Of a DNA stretch of 64,000 nt, positions 31,101-39,238 are shown piece by piece. The DNA is taken from NCBI RefSeq assembly GCF_014771645.1, contig NZ_CP061738.1, positions 759,044-823,043 of the forward strand, given 5' to 3'. This DNA comes from Candidatus Wolbachia massiliensis. GTDB lineage: Bacteria; Pseudomonadota; Alphaproteobacteria; Rickettsiales; Anaplasmataceae. The stretch's first letter is position 1. The number at the start of each line of letters is the position of its first letter. The notes below the pieces were generated by a model. The model saw only the letters and a program-made list of their open reading frames with translations, had not been told where the DNA came from and ran no database searches. Position numbers and translations under genes: made by a program.

Positions 31101-31304
31101 TCCCAGTGTCGAGCATTGGGATGGCATTGCAAAGGAGGCTGCTTTTTTTCTTGCTTCAATCAATGAATAAAATAAATTTTCATCGCATGATTTAACATAA
31201 TTTAAAAATGTCTCATCTAATTTTACCAATCCATTGCGAGTATATAGGTTCGGAAATGGGATGTTGAAGCTTGGCTGCATTGCTATATTATGCAGCGCAT
31301 ACAC
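28161..31304 (-). CDS. Large Fe-S/FAD NAD(P)-dependent oxidoreductase, probably truncated at the C-terminus
   Basis: 1047 residues. An N-terminal region without an assigned domain leads to Cys clusters (CIFCHKQNKDSC near 257 and CNDCMNSC near 370) of the kind that hold Fe-S centres ahead of GltD-like flavoproteins. A FAD-binding fold follows (VLVVGLGPAGFNLVHHLL, about 428), then a second dinucleotide fold (IVVIGAGLTAIDTATEAL, about 600) and a flavin-site IAAGTEPN. The end begins a ferredoxin-NADP reductase-like module (FQPGQFFRLQNF, then LMGPTGQPS) and stops where its nucleotide-binding half should start. Three palindromic insertions lie inside (57-70, 272-304, 883-920). Related to glutamate synthase small-subunit-type enzymes; the true substrate is unknown. 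Confidence 0.78.
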   Translation of the reverse strand: MYALHNIAMQPSFNIPFPNLYTRNGLVKLDETFLNYVKSCDENLFYSLIEARKKAASFAMPSQCSTLGSTEQPISVTQITDSQLIIDLSYLLDEFIAKLFNIEKEIEELKKKHNDFAVIYKCKRLFIQRYALKKYTDTANIDIDHVTEKLNQFLTLPIAEKSFAEQVMHWFEDKENHKEEIELAAQYAAWRVKNKQGILFSVHRKIDHENLIPFSKKEVDKVKVLYSDEIKRRYGFDLTSEKVSLDKALDNAHYCIFCHKQNKDSCSKGLLETSVSFQHVMLESKEEEEKIPVSATSMGSTQITERGIKSPLNNDNTFKHSPLRVELHGCPLEQKISEMNLVKSEGYNIASLAIVMVDNPLCAATGHRICNDCMNSCIYQKQEPVNVPIIETRILDDVLSLPYGFEIYSLLSRWNPLNFQRSFPKENTGKNVLVVGLGPAGFNLVHHLLNDGHNVVAIDGLKIEPLIDDFQLIKNFKHEKLSERTASGFGGVAEYGITSRWDKNYLKIIRLLLERRENFAIYGGIRFGGTVTVDDAFNLGFDHVALALGSGKPRMIKIKNMLARGVRMASDFLMSLQLSGALKFDSIANLQIRMPIVVIGAGLTAIDTATEALAYYPVQIEKFLLRYEVLVDKYGRDYVEKDWTEEEREIANEFISHAQLIREERELAKGENREAKILELMQSLGGVKVIYRKELKDSPSYRLNSEEVQNAFSEGIYFIENLEPVEIVTDKYSHAESIKLIDTKSREIKHIKARSILIAAGTEPNTVIATEDKKHFKLSNGYFTHLNSLGEEIDPIFSPKMQDKDRILVYKQGNRAVSFFGDLHPSYSGSVVKAMASAKNGYPIISRLLSKINNSFISVIPAFIPTGQPYERYNIRVTFTKKDVIPVPRHWDPENLTLNERTRWLYNENWIPVSSTGMTLEHLANKEFFNKIKEQFTARVIKVQYLTNKVVEIVIKAPLAARNFQPGQFFRLQNFETNSKKVNNTNLAMEGIAVTGTEVDKEKGLISTIVLETGGSTDLCRYLRKGEQIVLMGPTGQPSISYTFFLP
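28548..28660 (-). repeat. Palindromic element inserted in frame in the oxidoreductase gene (3' part)
   Basis: Two palindromes, ccagtgcttgacactgg (28555-28571) and cccagtgtctgggcactggg (28631-28650), bounded by gtcattccag and gggataac. They add about 38 residues, ending NWIPVSSTGMT, the same reading frame of the shared half as in priA and the G1P dehydrogenase-like gene. Confidence 0.82.
30395..30490 (-). repeat. Palindromic element inserted in frame in the oxidoreductase gene (middle)
   Basis: The right end reads ggattctagcatcacgtgctggaatgac (in parts, 30452-30480), with tagcatcacgtgcta-like symmetry. The left end is decayed (ggacactggtatc, 30423-30435). It adds about 30 residues between the two Cys clusters, including SFQHVMLESKEEEEKIPVSA. 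Confidence 0.65.
31095..31140 (-). repeat. Short palindromic element in the 5' part of the oxidoreductase gene
   Basis: ggatcccagtgtcgagcatt followed by gggatgg: a palindrome of the cccagtg/cattggg type with the ggatccc end found in the larger elements. It contributes roughly 14 residues (MPSQCSTLGSTEQ). Confidence 0.65.
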
Positions 31305-31334
31305 TGTTTTTTACAGATAAAAATTTTATGTGTT

Positions 31335-31766
31335 TTATAACATGGCTAAAATTGTTGCTTCTGCAACTTTTTCTTCACCAACATATGCAAAGCACTCAAA
31401 TTTACATGCACTTAAACGCGCATTTTTAATGCTAGATTGAAGAATCAGCGTATCTCCTGGAGTAACTGGTCTTCTGAATTTCGCATTTTCAATGGACATA
31501 AAATAAACAACTTTATTTTTCATTGTATTTTGATTTTCTTTACCAAGAACGCATATTGCAGATGCCTGAGCTAGAGATTCAATTATTAAAACTCCTGGCA
31601 TTATTGGATGGCCAGGAAAATGGCCAATAAAGAACGGTTCATTGAAAGTCACGTTTTTAATTGCTTTTATACTTTTACCTGGATCACATTCTATCACTCT
31701 ATCCACTAAGAGAAATGGATAAGAATGTGGTAGTATTTTTATAATATCACTGATATTAAACTGCAT
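31335..31766 (-). CDS. fabZ: 3-hydroxyacyl-[ACP] dehydratase FabZ
   Basis: Dehydrates beta-hydroxyacyl-ACP in fatty acid elongation. The 143-residue hot-dog protein shows [16 protein letters not shown] (about 11-26) and the catalytic [24 protein letters not shown] (quoted in parts, about 46-69), with the active His in GHFPGHP and the Glu in IIESLAQ. It is the last member of the rseP-bamA-ompH-fabZ cluster, a conserved order in proteobacteria (lpxD is missing here). Length is normal. Confidence 0.96.
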   Translation of the reverse strand: MQFNISDIIKILPHSYPFLLVDRVIECDPGKSIKAIKNVTFNEPFFIGHFPGHPIMPGVLIIESLAQASAICVLGKENQNTMKNKVVYFMSIENAKFRRPVTPGDTLILQSSIKNARLSACKFECFAYVGEEKVAEATILAML

Positions 31767-31831
31767 AAGCCCTCTAAAAACTCCTTACCATAAATTGATT
31801 ATGCAAGAGGTCTAACATCCTTAAGGTAAGC

Positions 31832-32392
31832 CTAATTAATGCCTTTTAAAGTAAATTCGGGTATTTCTTTATTTATATTTTTTAATACCACATCTGACAA
31901 ATCAACTTCATCCATAGAGTATAAAACTTGGTTTTTCTTTGAAATAAACAGTACCAAATCTATATTGTTTTTTTCTGCTGTTTTTTTAGCAACTTCTTTT
32001 ATCTTGTTAAAAATACTATCTACTGCATCTCTATAACTTTCTTCCAAATGTGACATTTTTCTAGTGTAATTGTCTCTAGCACTTACAGCATGTTTGTTAA
32101 ATTGCTCTGTCTTTTCCTTTTTTGCTTCTTCCGACAAAAGTTCAAATTCCTCTTGTGAAGGCTTGAATTTTTCTAATTCACTTTCAAACTCTTGCTGTAG
32201 TCTAGAGTTCTGCTCTCTTATTTGCTGCTGTACACTCTGCAGAGCAAGAGATTCATTGATAACTTTATCGCTATCAATAATCACAGCTTTTATGTTATAC
32301 GAACTTTGAGGTTGACGTTCTATAACCTTATATCCCGCAAATAAGGAAATAACTAAAGCAATAACTGATATAAATAATTGTGTGTGTTTCAT
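31832..32392 (-). CDS. ompH: OmpH/Skp-family periplasmic chaperone
   Basis: Holds unfolded outer-membrane proteins on the way to BamA. The 186-residue protein has an uncleaved or cleaved N-terminal hydrophobic segment (QLFISVIALVISLFAGYKV). It then has the OmpH core: a strand (YNIKAVIIDSDKVINESLALQ), a long coiled-coil arm (EQNSRLQQEFESELEKFKPSQEEFELLSEE, in parts) and the returning helix with KEVAKKTAEKNNIDLVLF. It is directly after bamA (stop and start are adjacent). This placement and fold settle the call. Confidence 0.9.
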   Translation of the reverse strand: MKHTQLFISVIALVISLFAGYKVIERQPQSSYNIKAVIIDSDKVINESLALQSVQQQIREQNSRLQQEFESELEKFKPSQEEFELLSEEAKKEKTEQFNKHAVSARDNYTRKMSHLEESYRDAVDSIFNKIKEVAKKTAEKNNIDLVLFISKKNQVLYSMDEVDLSDVVLKNINKEIPEFTLKGIN

Positions 32393-34729
32393 TTAAATCC
32401 CCACTTCCATAGAAAATTTAACATTTGACGATGGTACAATATCATAAGACTCCTTAACTATAGGAAACCCAAAATCTAATCTAAGTCTACCGAAAGGAGA
32501 AGGTATTGAAAAACCAAAACCTACTGACACCCTCATAAGACAACTATCGTAATATTCCTCTTTTTTATACTTTTTCTCTTTATCATCTATGCCATAAAGC
32601 GTTGCGTAGTCAGCAAATAATGAGCCCTTGATGCCGACATAGTCATATAGTTTTGGTAATGGAAAATCCACTTGTTGTGTTAAATTAAAATAAGTTTTGC
32701 CTCCTAATGAGCTTTTTCTTTCATCGGTTGCTCTTGGTCCAATACCGGAAAGGTCAAACCCTCTAATCTCATTACCACCTTTAAAAAAGTGCTGTCCAAT
32801 GCTCAGATTTTTATCAGTATAAGAAAAAATATGACCTGCCGCCATTTTAATGCGTAGTATTATGTTATCGTGAACTTTACTTAATATAGGATGTGCATAA
32901 AAATATAAAGATTCAGATTTGAGGAAATTCACGGTTCCTCCCAGTCCTGAAATATCCTGACTTAAGCGCAATAAATACCCTTCTCTTGGAGTATATAGGT
33001 TATCCAATTTATTATATGCTAACGTATATCCCACTGATGAAATTATATTTTGATTGGCTTGTTTCTTTATTATACTGGATATATCACTATTCTTTTCACT
33101 CTTGTCCATATGTATATGGTTATACTTATAAGAATAACGAAAGGAATTAGTTAAGTTTTCTATAACCTTATATGATAATTTTACTAAAAAGCCCATATCG
33201 CAACTGTCGAAACTAGTGTGTGGTTTATCTTGTTTTTCGTAAAATAGGCCCACACCTAATGATGTATCAGAATCATTAAAATTATTTTCAACAACCTCTA
33301 GCTCAGTAGAAAATACGTATTTACTTTTCTCAAAAGCAAAAGAGAACTCTTTTCCACTACCAAATAAATTACGGTCTTTGAAATCAGTTTTAAAAAATGC
33401 TCCACCAGGGAAAGATACTCCTCCTCCTAAATACAACGAGGTAGTGTTCTTTTCTTTAACATTTAAGTCAAGGTTTACTGCGTTATCATTAATTGCATAA
33501 CTGTTTATTTTTACTGTCTCAAAAAAATCACTACCGATCAGTTTTCTACGTGACTTTTGAATTTCAGATATATTATATGCGTCACCTTCTACTATGCTGA
33601 GCTTACTCCTGATCACTTTATCTAAAGTACGATCATTACCATCAATTGTAATTTGATTTACATAAATTTTTTTACCTGGCAGCACCCTGTAGGTTACATC
33701 TACAATATTACCACGCTGTGCATATTCTGGATTAACTTTTGCAAATATATATCCTTTCTCATTTAAATACTTGTTTATTTTTTCTACTGTATTATTAACT
33801 TTAACCCTATCAAATATTTTATTATCTTCCTCAGTCACCAGCTCTAATATCTCTTCTTTTAGGTTTTGATCTTGAATTTTAGCTTTAATATTAACTTCAT
33901 TACTTCCAAATAAATACTGCTGTCCTTCATCAATCAAAAAAGTTAATACTACCTGATTATTATTATCAACCTCAGCAATTGGCTGAATACTATTGTGTAT
34001 ATATCCCTTAGATGAATAAAAGCGATCAAGCAATTCTTCGTTAATCAACAAATACTGTGGTGAATAATGATTTCCGCTTTTAAAAATGGCTCTAAATAAC
34101 TTACTAAATATGTCATGACTTTGCATTTTAATAGCTTGCTCTAACTCACTTTCTGAAAAGTTCTTATTGCCTATAAATCTTATATCCCTAATTTTGGATG
34201 TTTTGCCCTCCTTTATTTTAAAGATTAAATCAACCCTATTACCGTCAAGCTTATTCAGTTCATATCCAACTTTAGCACCCATCTTACCGTTATTTCTATA
34301 GGCGGCAATTAAATTCATCAAATCGTTTTGCAATTTTGTTTCAGAGAAAATAGTGAGAGATTTTGACTGAATCACGTTATTTAGCAGTTCCTTGCTTTTA
34401 AACAGTTTATTACCTTTTAATATTACCCTGTTAATCAATGGATTTTCTTGAACTTTTATCACCAAGTTCTTTTCATTATCGATATAAGCATTAACACTAG
34501 CAAATAACTTTGTCTTATATAAGTTTTTTATAATTGAATCCACATCATCGTCATTTACATAATTACCAGGCTCTAGTTTTATATGAAACTTTATTGTTTG
34601 ACTGCCAACTCGCTCATTACCAACGCATTTGATATCCTTTATTTGTACCTTTCCCTCGTTTTCCAAAGCAACAAGTAGAGCAGGAAAAAAAGCAAAAACG
34701 ACTACTAGTATACAAAATAGCTTCTTCAT
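32393..34729 (-). CDS. bamA: Outer membrane protein assembly factor BamA
   Basis: Central component of the beta-barrel assembly machine. The 778-residue protein has a signal peptide (KLFCILVVVFAFFPALLVALE) and five POTRA repeats to about residue 420 (openings VQIKDIKCVGNERVG, NRVILKGNKLFKSKEL, IRDIRFIGNKNFSESEL, IYVNQITIDGNDRTLD). The 16-strand barrel ends in KFSMEVGI. The conserved barrel motif region (GHIFSYTDKNLSIGQHFFKGGNEIRGFD, in parts) corresponds to loop 6; the family VRGF/Y is IRGF here. It is flanked by rseP and ompH as in other proteobacteria. Confidence 0.95.
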   Translation of the reverse strand: MKKLFCILVVVFAFFPALLVALENEGKVQIKDIKCVGNERVGSQTIKFHIKLEPGNYVNDDDVDSIIKNLYKTKLFASVNAYIDNEKNLVIKVQENPLINRVILKGNKLFKSKELLNNVIQSKSLTIFSETKLQNDLMNLIAAYRNNGKMGAKVGYELNKLDGNRVDLIFKIKEGKTSKIRDIRFIGNKNFSESELEQAIKMQSHDIFSKLFRAIFKSGNHYSPQYLLINEELLDRFYSSKGYIHNSIQPIAEVDNNNQVVLTFLIDEGQQYLFGSNEVNIKAKIQDQNLKEEILELVTEEDNKIFDRVKVNNTVEKINKYLNEKGYIFAKVNPEYAQRGNIVDVTYRVLPGKKIYVNQITIDGNDRTLDKVIRSKLSIVEGDAYNISEIQKSRRKLIGSDFFETVKINSYAINDNAVNLDLNVKEKNTTSLYLGGGVSFPGGAFFKTDFKDRNLFGSGKEFSFAFEKSKYVFSTELEVVENNFNDSDTSLGVGLFYEKQDKPHTSFDSCDMGFLVKLSYKVIENLTNSFRYSYKYNHIHMDKSEKNSDISSIIKKQANQNIISSVGYTLAYNKLDNLYTPREGYLLRLSQDISGLGGTVNFLKSESLYFYAHPILSKVHDNIILRIKMAAGHIFSYTDKNLSIGQHFFKGGNEIRGFDLSGIGPRATDERKSSLGGKTYFNLTQQVDFPLPKLYDYVGIKGSLFADYATLYGIDDKEKKYKKEEYYDSCLMRVSVGFGFSIPSPFGRLRLDFGFPIVKESYDIVPSSNVKFSMEVGI

Positions 34730-34736
34730 ATCTATC

Positions 34737-35918
34737 TTAAAAAAGGTGCCTTATATCATTTGAGATTGCAATGACCATCAGCAAGAACAATATAGAAGCA
34801 CCGAAAATAGCCGCATATTTTTGATGTTTCAAACTTAAATCTCTACGTATAACTGCTTCTACAATGTAGTAGAATAAATGGCCACCGTCTAGTAATGGAA
34901 TTGGTAACAAATTAATTGCAGCTAAATTAGCTGAAAGAATTGCCATGAAATATAAAACCATAATAAATCCCTTTTTTGCTGACTGCCCCGAATATTTTGC
35001 AATTTTTATCGGTCCACCTATTTCATTTACACTTCTCTTACCAACAATAATTTGAAAGATAGCTTTGATTGTTAAGCACATAGTATGGTAAGTTTCACTC
35101 ATTGCTAAGCTCACAGCTCCAAGAAAAGATGACTGCTTTAACCCCACTATGTTAACTGAAGTAATCCCTATAGTTTTTCTCTCTATTATGTTGCCAAAAA
35201 TATCCCTATCTTCAATTGTTGATGGAGTGAGGCTAGTGCTATGCTCCTCATTGCCTCTATTATATTTAATTTCCATCCTTGTCCCAGGGTTTGATGTTAC
35301 CACACGTGAAATATCTTCAAAATATTTTATTTCATATTCATTGATATTCGTAATAGTGTCACCTGGCAATAAACCAGCTTGCTTTGCTGCACTACCTTCA
35401 ATTACATTTCCAATCACAGGTGGAGTGCGATAATAGCCCACTACGCTGAAAAATATCGTAAAAGCTATAACAGCAAGTATCATGTTTGCAAATGGTCCTG
35501 CAAAAACTATTGCTGCTTTTTTGTATCGTGGTTTTGTATGAAGTGAATATAGCCTTTCTTCTTCTGTTAATTCTTGTTGGCCAGCCGGAACGCTTGCTGC
35601 GTTACTATCTCCTAGCATTTTAACATAACCACCAAGTGGAACGGCACTTAATTTCCATCTGGTTCCAGACTTATCATGAAAACCAAAGATTTCAGGACCA
35701 AAGCCTATAGAAAAAGACTCAACTTTCACTTTGCATGCTTTGGCAATAATATAATGTCCGTATTCATGCACAAACACTATAACAGAGATGATTAAGGCAA
35801 ATGATAAAAAACTATATGTTACATCACTAAATTGACGAATAAGATTAGAAATTAATTCCACCTGTGCTTTAGATCTTAACCAAGTGTTAAGTATATTAAA
35901 ACATGCCTCGCTTGACAA
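34737..35918 (-). CDS. rseP: RIP zinc metalloprotease RseP/RasP
   Basis: Site-2-type intramembrane protease that cleaves membrane-anchored substrates. The 393-residue protein carries the zinc motif VFVHEYGHYIIAK (about 48-60) in the first membrane helix. A PDZ-like domain (IEGSAAKQAGLLPGDTITNINEYEIKYF, in parts, about 174-201) and the second active-site motif LLPIPLLDGGHLFYYIVEAV (about 335-354) follow. Four membrane helices are expected. The first 30-odd residues before the helix (MSSEACFNILNTWL...) are longer than usual, so the true start may be internal. bamA follows by eight bases. Confidence 0.93.
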   Translation of the reverse strand: MSSEACFNILNTWLRSKAQVELISNLIRQFSDVTYSFLSFALIISVIVFVHEYGHYIIAKACKVKVESFSIGFGPEIFGFHDKSGTRWKLSAVPLGGYVKMLGDSNAASVPAGQQELTEEERLYSLHTKPRYKKAAIVFAGPFANMILAVIAFTIFFSVVGYYRTPPVIGNVIEGSAAKQAGLLPGDTITNINEYEIKYFEDISRVVTSNPGTRMEIKYNRGNEEHSTSLTPSTIEDRDIFGNIIERKTIGITSVNIVGLKQSSFLGAVSLAMSETYHTMCLTIKAIFQIIVGKRSVNEIGGPIKIAKYSGQSAKKGFIMVLYFMAILSANLAAINLLPIPLLDGGHLFYYIVEAVIRRDLSLKHQKYAAIFGASILFLLMVIAISNDIRHLF

Positions 35919-35959
35919 GTGTTTAATTTGATCCTTAAATTAAAAAAAGTTCAATAGCA

Positions 35960-36235
35960 ATGACAGATATTTCTTTATTAAGAAGAAAATTGATATATAG
36001 AAGCTGGCATAGGGGTTGTAAAGAAACTGATATACTTTTAGGATACTTTGCACTGAAGTATCTTGATAAGTTTTCCCTAAATGAGCTAATTGAGTATGAA
36101 AAAATAGTTGATCTTGACGATTATGAATTATATTGCTACATAACTCACAAAACACTCCCTCCTTCTAGCTTAAACAGTGATATGGTCAACCTGATTGCTT
36201 GTTTTATTAAAGCTAATCCTTTATGTACTCAATAA
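35960..36235 (+). CDS. sdhE: Succinate dehydrogenase assembly factor SdhE family
   Basis: A small all-helical protein (91 residues) of the SdhE/DUF339 family, which promotes covalent FAD attachment to the succinate dehydrogenase flavoprotein. The signature is RRKLIYRSWHRGCKETDILL (residues 7-26), where RGxxExD is the conserved surface motif (here R-G-C-K-E-T-D). DLDDYELYCYIT near the end is also typical. Its last 23 bases overlap the 3' end of the opposite-strand zapA gene. No sdh genes are adjacent. Confidence 0.9.
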   Translation: MTDISLLRRKLIYRSWHRGCKETDILLGYFALKYLDKFSLNELIEYEKIVDLDDYELYCYITHKTLPPSSLNSDMVNLIACFIKANPLCTQ

Positions 36236-36530
36236 TTTTATTTACTTTACCCAGTACTTCTGTATATTCTGCTCTTTTTTCGTTTCTATACTTTTTGCGT
36301 TCTTGAGTTATTTCATTTAACTGCTTCGTTAATTCTAAAACTTTATCCTCAAGAGTCAGTGCTGCAAGCAAGAAATTTAATGTATCCGAGCCTTTGCCTC
36401 CAATTTTTTGAGATATAGAACTAACTAACTTGTCAAAACTATTAGCAAGATGTAACAGATGGTCCTTCTTTCCATTTTCACAAGATACTTTGTATGTGCT
36501 ATTACGTATAACTATTTCTACTATTTGCAT
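36213..36530 (-). CDS. zapA: Cell division protein ZapA
   Basis: 105-residue ZapA-family protein that bundles FtsZ filaments. The N-terminal strand region (MQIVEIVIRNSTYKVSCENG) and a conserved H-L-x-x-L-A segment (HLLHLANSFDKLVSSI, about residues 25-40) lead into a long helix (LAALTLEDKVLELTKQLNEI) that forms the dimer coiled coil. It lies tail-to-tail with sdhE with a 23-base overlap. Function is by family resemblance; the gene is short but its pattern is clear. Confidence 0.85.
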   Translation of the reverse strand: MQIVEIVIRNSTYKVSCENGKKDHLLHLANSFDKLVSSISQKIGGKGSDTLNFLLAALTLEDKVLELTKQLNEITQERKKYRNEKRAEYTEVLGKVNKIIEYIKD

Positions 36531-36598
36531 ATAATGCTAAAAACTCTCATTGTACAGCACTAACTTAGCCTCCACTATTTTAGTTATAGTATAAATTT

Positions 36599-36877
36599 TT
36601 ACCCATTAATCAAGTTGGATAATTTTTTACTGCTACGAAAATATGTTTTAAAGTATCGGTTTTTTGCAAAATTCTGTAACATCGAATGATTTGTTTCTTT
36701 CAAATTATAACTTCTGATTGAAAAGGAGCCAAACCCCCTAATCTCAACCCTGTTGTGATGCCTCAATGTATTTGAAAGGATTCCAAAAAACCTGTTAACT
36801 ATAGTTGCTATAATCACCTTATCCAAAAGAGGATGCCTCTTTGCCACCTTCATTATTATACTAGATTTCGTTGCCAT
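36599..36877 (-). CDS. ihfB: IHF-beta/HU-family DNA-binding protein, divergent
   Basis: 92 residues in the HU/IHF fold. The helical dimerisation part is followed by the strongly conserved VEIRGFGSFSIRSY (about 43-56) seen in IHF-beta. After this the beta-arm is unusual: the family GRNPxTG with the intercalating proline is replaced by LKETNHSML. The end (FKTYFRSSKKLSNLING) still resembles the FKPGKELR helix. Position 22 bases downstream of rpsA matches the rpsA-ihfB order of other proteobacteria. DNA bending may be altered; the gene itself is intact. Confidence 0.82.
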   Translation of the reverse strand: MATKSSIIMKVAKRHPLLDKVIIATIVNRFFGILSNTLRHHNRVEIRGFGSFSIRSYNLKETNHSMLQNFAKNRYFKTYFRSSKKLSNLING

Positions 36878-36899
36878 TGTACGAAACTAAAATCATATA

Positions 36900-38552
36900 T
36901 CACTTAGCAGACAGTATTATATTATATTTTTCTACACCCAATACTTCAACTTCTATCCTTTCTGATATAGAAAATTTTTTATTTTCTGGTAGATGCTCTT
37001 GATCTATTAAGAGAACTACATCATTTTCAACTTCCACAACTAATCCGCTCTCTTCTCTTTTACCTACAGTAACTTGCATTTTGTCACCTACTCTCACGTT
37101 CTTTATCAGTTCTTCAAGGGGATCATACTCCATGTGTTTTATACCAAGATAAATTCTTGTGCGATTTACGTTAGCTCTTATTACTTTTGCTTCTATTGTA
37201 TCGCCCACATTATACTTTCTTATCTCGTCTAAACCATTCTTGGACCAACTGAGATCCTGTGCATAGATCGTTCCTTCCACATTTTCATCTATTTCACAAT
37301 CATCGAAAGCAACAGATATGTATGAGCCGGTATTACTTTTAACTTTACAAGAAACAATAGAACTTGGAGGATATTTATTGACAAATACTTGCCAAGGATT
37401 ATCTACACATCTTTTCATACTTAAGCTCATCCTATTCTTAGTAGTGTCAACACTAAGAACTTTTACAGACACTTCTTGTCCCCTAGTGACAAGACTACTA
37501 ACCGGTAAATTGCTCTTAACCCAAGTTATTTCTGACGAGTGCACCAAACCTTCAATTCCAGGTCTAAGCTCAACAAATAACCCATAATCTTCTATACTTG
37601 TTATATGACCCTTATGCACACTGTCAGCCGGATATTTTGACTCCACATCTTGCCAAGGGTTATCCTCTAGCTGCTTTATACCTAAAGAAACTTTTGCATT
37701 TTCCTTATCTATTTTTATAATTTTAACTTTTATGGTCTGACCACAAGAAAAAACTGCAGATGGATGACTTACTCTACTCCAAGAGATATCTGTAATGTGT
37801 AACAATCCATCTATAACTCCTACTACATCTGATTCGTGAATACCAACAAATACACCATAGTGAGTAATGCTTTTTATCTTTCCCTCTATTATGTCGCCCT
37901 CATTTAAGGATTCTAAAAATTTAGTTTTTTCATCAGCATGCAATTTTTCTAGCACCAGCTTTCTTGATACTACAATGTTACCCTGTTTCTTATCCATTTT
38001 TAGTACGATGAACTTTTGCTCAGTTTCAATAAGGTGCTTAGCATCCTTTACTTGCTTCAAATCCACATGACTCAACGGTAAAAAGGCGCTTATTCCATCA
38101 CCAAGGTCAACAATAAAGCCACATTTAATTGAGCGTTTAATAACTCCGCCTACTTCAGCTTTCGTAACAGCATCTTCTTCTAACTTGTTCCATTTTTCGT
38201 CCCTGATTGCTTTTTCACGGCTAAGAACAACATTACCATGATAATCTTCGATTCTTTCCACATAAACTCTAATTTTAGAGCCAACAGTAATCTCATCATT
38301 ACAACCGAGCTCCTTGGTTGCGATTCTCCCATCAGACTTTAAACCAACATCGACTACGATGTCGTTAGGGTTTACTCTTGTAATTATACCTTCTACTACA
38401 TCTCCTTCTTTAATTTTATTAATAAAAGAATCTTCAAATAGAACATTACCTTGACCTTCAAACTGACCTTGACATATCTCTTCTATAAACTTGTTTGATG
38501 ATAATTTTCTAATGCTACCCGGTAGATTTACAGATGGATCATTATTATTCAT
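36900..38552 (-). CDS. rpsA: 30S ribosomal protein S1
   Basis: Helps mRNA bind the 30S subunit. The 550-residue protein is a chain of six S1 domains. Their starts are at about residues 50 (GDVVEGIITRVNPNDIVVDVG), 138 (GGVIKRSIKCGFIVDLGDG), 221 (GDIIEGKIKSITHYGVFVG), 312 (VHKGHITSIEDYGLFVELRPG), 395 (SIVSCKVKSNTGSYISVAFD) and 485 (GDKMQVTVGKREESGLVVEV). The third and fourth domains are best conserved and the last two more diverged. Length is standard for an alphaproteobacterial S1. Confidence 0.96.
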   Translation of the reverse strand: MNNNDPSVNLPGSIRKLSSNKFIEEICQGQFEGQGNVLFEDSFINKIKEGDVVEGIITRVNPNDIVVDVGLKSDGRIATKELGCNDEITVGSKIRVYVERIEDYHGNVVLSREKAIRDEKWNKLEEDAVTKAEVGGVIKRSIKCGFIVDLGDGISAFLPLSHVDLKQVKDAKHLIETEQKFIVLKMDKKQGNIVVSRKLVLEKLHADEKTKFLESLNEGDIIEGKIKSITHYGVFVGIHESDVVGVIDGLLHITDISWSRVSHPSAVFSCGQTIKVKIIKIDKENAKVSLGIKQLEDNPWQDVESKYPADSVHKGHITSIEDYGLFVELRPGIEGLVHSSEITWVKSNLPVSSLVTRGQEVSVKVLSVDTTKNRMSLSMKRCVDNPWQVFVNKYPPSSIVSCKVKSNTGSYISVAFDDCEIDENVEGTIYAQDLSWSKNGLDEIRKYNVGDTIEAKVIRANVNRTRIYLGIKHMEYDPLEELIKNVRVGDKMQVTVGKREESGLVVEVENDVVLLIDQEHLPENKKFSISERIEVEVLGVEKYNIILSAK

Positions 38553-38728
38553 GCAATGTGACCTTCAATTTAAACATTATTAGAAACTATATATTATACA
38601 ACATTAACAACCAGTTACAAACAATTTTTTGTTAACCAATCTTCGAGGATTATTGTGAAGCTACATTAAAGTATAACTGGTTAAAATGGACTATTGTGGC
38701 AAATTTTGCAGTACATCAAAATTAACAT
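38553..38728. other. Gap upstream of rpsA
   Basis: AT-rich sequence with no gene; it should contain the rpsA promoter on the minus strand. No clear element recognised. Confidence 0.3.
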
Positions 38729-38804
38729 TGGTGGAGGCAAGCGGGATCGAACCGCTGACCTTCTGCGTGCAAAACAGATGCTCTACCAGCTGAGCTATAC
38801 CCCC
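38729..38804 (-). tRNA. tRNA-Ala (TGC)
   Basis: A 76-nt cloverleaf on the minus strand. The acceptor starts gggggta, the D-arm is tagctcagctggtagagca, and the anticodon loop ttttgcacg gives TGC. The T-arm is gcggttcgatcccgc and CCA is encoded. Confidence 0.96.
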
Positions 38805-38985
38805 AAAGTCTCACAATTCTTACTTAAAGAATAAATCACCCAAGCAAAAGTGCAAGAAGTATTTACTGTAGGCTCCCTACAAAACGCAGTATATCATATA
38901 ATTTATTTAACTACATATGAAAATTTTAGTTTGATTAAAATGGATAAAAGCTGTATTGATGTTTAGTGCCGCTGAAAAATGAAAC

Positions 38986-39058
38986 GATCCCGTAGCTCAG
39001 CCGGTAGAGCAACTGACTTTTAATCAGTGGGTCGCGCGTTCGATTCGCGCCGGGATCA
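38986..39058 (+). tRNA. tRNA-Lys (TTT)
   Basis: A 73-nt cloverleaf: acceptor gatcccg / cgggatc, D-arm tagctcagccggtagagca, anticodon stem actga/tcagt around cttttaa giving TTT, T-arm gcgcgttcgattcgcgc. CCA is not encoded. Confidence 0.96.
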
Positions 39059-39238
39059 CTTTACCTGTTTAGCAGAGTGGTAAAACAAGATAGACAAAGT
39101 AGTATAAGGAAGATGATCTTAAAATGCTGCTTGATTAACAGATTTACTGATATCGGTATGCCTGTTTTTGAATTTGCTTTGTAAATCCCTTCCATCCCTC
39201 CTGCTCATTAGTAACTAAAGCCCGCTAAACAAATACGT

